Source: Oxytricha trifallax (Eukaryota > Ciliophora > Spirotrichea > Sporadotrichida > Oxytrichidae). Taken from it: a DNA stretch of 64,000 nucleotides. Below, in pieces: positions 58,690 through 64,000 of this stretch (within the stretch, counting starts at the first letter, position 1; every line of letters starts with the position of its first letter). The notes beneath the pieces are model-generated. The model did not search any database. It was given only the letters and a program-made list of their open reading frames with translations, and was not told the origin of the DNA. The stretch lies in assembly GCA_000711775.1 (NCBI GenBank), contig ARYC01002005.1, forward strand, positions 20,542 through 84,541. Direction: 5' to 3'. A program made the translations under genes and the position numbers.

Positions 58690-60662
58690 TCAATTCAAGT
58701 ATTGTTTCTCGAGATGAATATGCTACTGCTCGATATAGCTCTTTACTTCGCTTATGATCTAATTCTAATTTTACTGATAGAACAGACCATGACCTTGCTC
58801 TCCAGCATAATCATTGAATGGGGCATGCTCTTCCTGAATGAATTTCAGCCACTTATTCTATTTAATAATCACATTTGAGAGTTAAATTTTAACATCTCCT
58901 GATATTTTATTGAAGAAATCCATATGACGATAAGGCTTCTTAAGTTTCTCAATAGAATTAGAGATTTTAATGTATTGCTTTAGTTCACTCTTTTTAAGTA
59001 AATTGCCATTCAAAGCAAGTTTAGAGGTTGAAGACCCAGATGTTTGGTCTGCACTATGATTCTGGTTGGAAATGAAGAAATCGTAGATGCAATTAATCAC
59101 TCTTCTTTTTGAGACTCAGCATGATACCCGAACACTTACATATCATAGAAATGATAAACTACTTGGGGTGTGCTTCTTGTGGTCTTTATCTCGAAGTTTA
59201 GTTCGATTAGCTACACTTCAAACAAATGATCTTTAAGCTTGAAAATAGCATTACGAAATTCTAGTTTATCATCACCAAATATCCCTAGAAGCTCATCGTT
59301 GCAGTTGATTAGCTCTCTGTTGTCTGAATCTTAGAGTCTGTTTGATTTAATGTACTGCCAAAATGCCCCAATAATTCTCAGTTTAGTCTCTTCTTCCATG
59401 TCAAGTATCTTAGTCTGCTGTGAATACAGCCTGAACTTCTTTGGATTGTTTTCAACAGAAAAGATTAGTTTGATGGGGATAGATTACTACTTTCTCTTGT
59501 AATCCTTAGAAAAACTCTAAGAATCTCAATGCAATCGAAGTTTGCGCCTAGGTCATTCTTTGCCTTGGACCAGTAAACATGAGGGTACTCTTCTTGAGGA
59601 TACTCAACTCTTACGCGGTCGAAGAATTTGAGGAATCCTTTCCTCGTGTTTACCTGATAGAAGATGGTCTTTCTCTGATTCCTTGCCCATCAATGGTTAC
59701 TAAAAATAACATTTACTAGTAATGAGTTCAAATTTTACATATTCCTGTATAATATAAAAAATTTCAAAATATAATTTATAGTATTAAATATTCATAAGAA
59801 TGAATGTTATGTTATACTATATTTAATTATATTATAATTTGATTTATACAATAATTATTTAATGAATCTACCTTCAATCCTGATCTTCCACTCCCTGCAA
59901 GACATCTATGCAGTAGGATTGACATGAGACACCTCAATCATAATTCTGAGATTTCTCTTGACTCCCTTGGGTTGATTGTTTTATAGCAAGTCCTCCTTAA
60001 CAATCATCAGCTTCGATCTAATAAATGAGTTAATCTACTCATCTAATTACTGCATCTATTCGTGTACACTCATTTTGTTGGGGAGTAGTTATTCGATATC
60101 TATGGGCGTGCGCAGTAAGTCCAAGTTCTTGCGCATTTACTTGAAATCTAGAGCTCTCTCCTGCTTCTGTTTTGCAAAAAAACTATGCACACTTTAGCCT
60201 GTTAGCCTTTATTATGACAACATAAACTTATTCAGAGATGAATAAACTGAAATAAACTTATTTGAATTTTACTGAAAGAGCCTTGCTTGCATTGCTTCTA
60301 GTTGTTTAGGTTATCATAAATGATGTTCTAAAAGAGAGTTCTCTGTTCTTTCTTTGCACTCTGCCAGGCTACTGTTGCTATTGCTACTAGTCTCTTTGCT
60401 ACTACTACACTATAGTTAAAACTGCATTCTACCTGAGTATAATCATTAGCATCATCAGCGTTTCCCACCTTCTAATCTTTAGTTTGTAATCCATTGTGAC
60501 CATTTAGTTATTGATCACTAACTAATTCCTAATGATATAAATAATATTCTAATCATGAAGGAGGCCAGTTTGCTAATTAGTTGAAGTATCTATTTGTTCT
60601 TGAACCTCTTCTTATTGATTTTGTTCTTAGTGATAATGATTATTGTTGTCACCGCCTTCCAT
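58690..60662 (-). CDS. SWI/SNF subunit SMARCD/BAF60/SWP73 homologue (SWIB domain)
   Basis: ATG at 60662 opens MEGGDNNNHYHQEQNQQEE, a disordered Gln/Asn-rich N-terminus. A conserved region follows (LLPNKMSVHEQMQQLDEQIN, LMIVKEDLLQNNQPKGVKRN, REWKIRIEGRF). After an AT-rich insert at about 59706-59862 come RKGFLKFFDRVRVEYPQEEY and a clear SWIB domain (ETKLRIIGAFWQYIKSNRLQ, LLGIFGDDKLEFRNAIFKLK). The C-terminal helices end QQNQNQIISEVKSYIEQQHI. The layout and length (about 600 codons) match SMARCD, a chromatin-remodelling subunit. Three to four frameshifts and a TGA at the IES junction mean it is a pseudogene, a paralogue, or affected by sequence errors. Confidence 0.8.
59706..59862. other. Candidate IES in the SMARCD-like gene
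   Basis: This AT-rich, non-coding insert lies between IEGRFI and the block beginning WARNQRKTIFYQ. A TTA/TAA repeat at both edges could be the pointer; joining there keeps one frame but leaves a TGA next to the junction. The exact ends are uncertain by a few bases. Confidence 0.45.
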
Positions 60663-60799
60663 TTTTAATAATTATGTATATTCACACACTAAATTAAAAA
60701 TATTTATATTCTCTCTATATTTTATCATTTTTTCTATTATTTGTAATTGAGTTTATCGATAAAATAGCAATACAACTCATCGAGACAATGAAATGATAT

Positions 60800-61345
60800 T
60801 CAGAATTACTGTACCTAATCTTTCTTGGAATTTTCTTTCTACTTGGTGATTAGCTGCTACTTAGTGTATTTCTTAAAATCATATATCCCATCATGACTGA
60901 CTTCCTATCGATATCTATCAAGTACTACAAACGTGGGTATTTCTTGAAACTGAAACTTGTCCTTCAACGCCTGTATGTTATGCTGCTCTTCAAATGGCAT
61001 CATCAACCAGACCACATAAATGCTGAAATTCAAGCATTTCCTTCTCGTCTCTAGTTAACTCCCTCATCCTTCAATTATGATGCAAGTGTGATGTATTCTA
61101 GCCATTTCTTTCTTAAGTCAACTAAGCAGAAGGAGCGCCACACATTGGGATAATCACTATTTCGAGAAAATTATTGGTTTCTTAATTCATTTCGTTTTTT
61201 AAAGATTAGAGTGGGGAGCCCCATCCTAGACAATGGCCACTCCAATAAGCTACGAAATAAAGTCCAATGATTAAAGTCTTATAGAGTAAGTCTACAATTT
61301 CAATGTATACTCTCTTGTGCGGGGAGTTTCCTTAAGCAAAAGCTG
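60800..61345 (-). pseudogene. Tryparedoxin/nucleoredoxin-like thioredoxin-fold gene, active site altered
   Basis: The minus strand reads NSPHKRVYIEIVDLL, LIIGLYFVAYWSGHCLGWG and NNFLEIVIIPM. After shifts it gives KWLEYITLASQLKDEGVN, TRDEKEMLEFQHL, and PFEEQHNIQALKDKFQFQEI then PTFVVLDRYRQEVSHDG, to a TGA at 60800. The order matches tryparedoxin-like proteins (YFSAHWCPPC, DRDEK, PWLALPF, IPTLVVLD). The redox motif WCxxC reads WSGHC, so the attacking Cys is Ser. Several frameshifts are needed. It is upstream of, and on the same strand as, the SMARCD-like gene. Confidence 0.6.
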
Positions 61346-61654
61346 ATGGATTAACACTTCACGATTAGTCTATTTAAAATTCCTTTATATTTTAATAAGC
61401 TTTTCTTTGTTATAAGAGTATTTAATAAAACGAATAAATGTAAACCAAATTTTGCTGATATTAATATATTTTATTAACATATTGAAACTAAACTTATTGT
61501 GTGTTATTGGTTCAAGAATAATCAAATTATATCCCAATAGTTAGTGCATTTCTTATATCATTTTGTATTTATTGATTAAATTAATAAAAAAGATTATAGT
61601 GTTATATTCAATAGTTACAAAATAAAATTGTTGAATTAAAATATAAATAACATT

Positions 61655-62262
61655 TCAATTTATTTTGACATTATAATTATGGCCATTGTTGTGATTTATT
61701 CTAACCTATTTATAACATTATGCGTCGTGTCTATTCCTAACATCTTGATTGTTACTGGATCCATATATAGGCTAATTATTAATTGAGTTTTAATTTATGT
61801 ATGAATCTATTTTCTTGCCTGCTAGGCTCATTACATTTGCTTCACTTGGGGTTATCAATCGTTTGTTCCGTTTTAGAGCACTTGATGATTGTGAGGATAT
61901 GGTTGCTGCCCATTCTAGTAAATTGTGATATTCATTAGATTCTTCTCAAAAACACTGATATTTGCATTGGGGAAGTAAAAGCTTTTTTTTGATTGAGACC
62001 ATATTGGTGTTGAACAATGATTAAAGCTTTATTGCTTTTGACACAAAATCAAATTGCTGAGTAGTGTTGTTTGAATTAAAGCCATTAGAGGAGAAAGGTT
62101 ACTGTTTTTAAATATAGTCTAGTTATTGCTTTGAGGTGTATAGTTGAAGTTCAACAATTAATTCAACTGTGCTTGTTGGTTCTAATTGCTTAGAGAATCC
62201 TGCTTCTAGTACAGAACTCTAATATTTATAAGCTTTTCATAATTTTACTGTGAATTTTGCAT
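61655..62262 (-). pseudogene. Unknown Gln/Asn/Ser-rich protein gene fragment
   Basis: Two overlapping minus-strand frames are open. The more natural one reads EESNEYHNLLEWAATISSQS, then ALKRNKRLITPSEANVMSLA, then KKIDSYINQNSINN, ending at a TGA at 61655. Upstream the open frame switches (NFNYTPQSNNQTIFKNSNLS). It is low-complexity and probably disordered, with no domain. It follows the pattern of neighbouring minus-strand genes. Confidence 0.4.
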
Positions 62263-62425
62263 TGACAAAAGATTTTTTACCAGATAGAAGCTTGCATTTT
62301 ACTATATGGACGTTTTTAATAATTTATGTTTGAGAGATTTGCACCAGCTGCTTATGCTTTGTACATATTTAACAAACTACAATCAAAATATAAGATATTT
62401 ATATTTGAGCATTAGATTATTGTTC

Positions 62426-62508
62426 TCCCCGACACCCCTACCCCTCCCCTACCCCTTGCGAGTCTTACACCCCTACCCCCCACACCCCCTACCCACCCCT
62501 ACCCCCCA
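62426..62508 (+). repeat. C-rich, G-quadruplex-capable tract
   Basis: About 80 bp are built from CCCCTA, CCCCTACCC and CACCCC units in an otherwise AT-rich region. The minus strand has more than eight runs of three or more G. It is an imperfect minisatellite and not the C4A4 telomere repeat. It ends about 320 bp before TBE D. Confidence 0.8.
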
Positions 62509-62830
62509 TTAATATGCCATTTCAGATTAAAAAAATTACTCCCACAGCCTAAATCGAATTCCTTCTTGACATCTCGACCTAATGACTAATTTTAATTATA
62601 TAAATGACCTAAAACTTTAAACATTCCTTATATTATGTATTACACAGATTCGTTATTAAAATATTATTATAATTAGTATTTCTTAACATTTATGTACTTT
62701 AGTGAGATTTAAGAAATTTTATATTAGAAAACTTTTCTTAATCTTTCCCCCTTGAATATTTTTTTATTTATCAAAATTTTTTTTAATTTTTATGTAAAAA
62801 ATTTTTATAAAAAAAATATAGTAGGGAAAT

Positions 62831-64000
62831 AAAACCCCAAAACCCCTTTCAGTAGTTTGATTGAGTTTTTGATTGATAAAAGTAGACTATTAGTGCATAC
62901 TTTATTAGGGTTTTAATAGGGTTTATGTAGGGGTTTAGGGTTTAGATATTAGTAATTTAAGTGAGTATATGCGAGGTTTGGTGTCAGTTTGTGACAGTGA
63001 GTATATAGATTTATTGTTTAAGTTGCGTTATGGATGTGATGAATATAGTGAATAACTCAAGCCTGTTCTGAATTATACGTCTATAGCAAGGCTACTCATA
63101 AATCTCCAGCAACTGTGAGGTCTCACTGTCTATTAGCATTGAATTTAAAGAGATAGCATCTTAATTCCAAGCCTAAGAGACCCTTAAAATTCTAGCAGGA
63201 TCATATTGAATATCTTATTAATGATAAGACTCTTAAATACTGGGCTCATTTTTCTCTAGCCTAGAGAGTTGTGATGTTTCATCGCCAATTTCCTGAGCTT
63301 CACATCTCTGCTTAATCTATAGCGAACATATATAAAAAGAATGAATATCTTACAAGACAGTCAATCGCATTAAGAGAGTGATTGACTTTAATGTTCCATT
63401 TTATAAGGATAATTTAAATTATATATTCGATTAAATGCAAAGGTCTTAAGAGCATAATATAAAGTTCATACACGCTGATGAGGCAGTATTCACCTTTAAT
63501 ACCTCATATCTAGGTCTTGGTATAAGAGGTACAGCAACATTGAAGTATATGATTAAAGAGTTAAGGTTTAAACTCATGCAATACTTGGTGGAATAAGTGA
63601 AGATAGTGGCCTCGAGACTTATGTTATTCACCCTCGTTCTATAAAGACTGAATAATATATTAAATTCTTGCAATAACTCAGAGATAAGTACGCTGATTAA
63701 GAGATTATTCTATTCGTTGATAATTTGTCAGTTCATAAAACTAAAGACTCAAGGAAGGAATATGAAAGGCTAAATATGACACCTGTATTTAATGTTCCTT
63801 ACAGCCCTTAGTTCAATGGAATTGAATTGTATTGGGGGTTATTGAAAGGTCATTATAAGAAATTGCTGCTCTACCATCTGACGCATGATTTAAAGATAGA
63901 TACAGTTGATTTTATTAAGAGTGCTGCTAAGAGAGTCAGCGATGAGAAAACTAAAGTATGCGTAAGAGAAGGGAGATTTTGTGTATATAAATAAGTTTTA
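62831..64000 (+). mobile_element. TBE transposon D, left part, continues beyond the window
   Basis: It starts with AAAACCCCAAAACCCC and a TIR like the right end of element B (TTTCAGTAGTTTGATTGAG, then GGGTTTATGTAGGGGTTT). The usual first C is T, so the boundary may be 62830 or 62831. AAT precedes it. Confidence 0.9.
62969..64000 (+). pseudogene. TBE D transposase, frameshifted, 3' end outside the window
   Basis: ATG at 62969 opens MRGLVSVCDSEYIDLLFKLR. Frameshifts are seen near 63095, near 63345 (AATGAATATC against AATGGAATATC in B) and near 63512. The core keeps IHADEAVFTFN, ILFVDNLSVHKT and NVPYSPQFNGIELYW. It lacks the codon-71 TGA of elements A and C. The frame is still open at the window edge (GRFCVYKQVL). 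Confidence 0.85.

Noticed and set aside
59976..60197. 73-aa plus-strand ORF
   Set aside because: It is antisense to the conserved SMARCD-like N-terminal region, which is clearly coding on the minus strand.
62306..62512. 68-aa proline-rich ORF
   Set aside because: It is a by-product of the C-rich minisatellite; there is no other coding support.
1..64000. CRISPR arrays, bacterial promoters, ribosome binding sites, operons
   Set aside because: There are no regularly spaced repeats or bacterial gene organisation. Genetic code, introns and transposons indicate a ciliate nucleus.
1..64000. tRNA or rRNA genes
   Set aside because: No cloverleaf with both A and B boxes and acceptor pairing was found by eye. 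The only B-box-like sites are in the SINE-like copies.

Overview
The window looks like germline (micronuclear) DNA of a stichotrich ciliate, most likely Oxytricha or a close relative. Three observations support this. (1) Reading frames become long and recognisable only if TAA and TAG are read as Gln and TGA as stop. (2) It holds telomere-bearing (TBE) transposons whose ends are CAAAACCCCAAAACCCC. (3) The background is very AT-rich, with sparse broken gene pieces, very short introns, and direct repeats at sequence interruptions that look like IES pointers. Because standard-code ORFs are misleading here, I re-read both strands with the ciliate code. Alignments were done by eye; no searches were run.

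Layout. 1-9.4 kb: AT-rich DNA with foldback repeats and a short two-exon MORN-like gene piece. 9.5-19 kb: a SINE-like element, two copies of a coding interspersed repeat with a long target duplication, and a GC-richer gene (12.8-13.5 kb). 20.4-25.3 kb: two long-TIR elements that each carry a GC-rich ORF, then a gene with an intron and a candidate 64-bp IES. 27.3-34.9 kb: three decayed or IES-interrupted coiled-coil or unknown genes. 35.0-40.3 kb: a mosaic of two broken TBEs. 40.6-46.5 kb: a four-gene cluster (two unknown ORFs, a Tc1/mariner-like DDE transposase, and a zinc-finger MT-A70 methyltransferase homologue). 48.8-51.0 kb: a SAM-domain gene split by the second SINE-like copy, then a foldback repeat. 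51.1-62.3 kb: a minus-strand run of a BCS1-like AAA protein, a small gene, a SMARCD/SWP73 (SWIB) homologue, a thioredoxin-fold gene and an unknown gene. The BCS1-like gene contains a complete 4,130-bp TBE and a 1.3-kb element with a 9-bp target duplication. 62.8-64.0 kb: the start of another TBE, cut off by the window edge.

The best-resolved unit is the complete TBE at 51337-55466. It has 78-bp inverted repeats and an ATT target duplication. It carries a DD34E transposase, a divergent 242-aa protein that I reconstruct with two mini-introns (36 and 26 nt), and a zinc-finger/kinase protein with DFN in place of DFG. Removing it with one copy of ATT restores the BCS1-like reading frame. The cellular-type genes carry several frameshifts and TGA codons. 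They may therefore be germline-only pseudogenes or paralogues, macronuclear-destined segments with unrecognised IESs, or affected by indel errors in the assembly; the sequence alone does not decide this.
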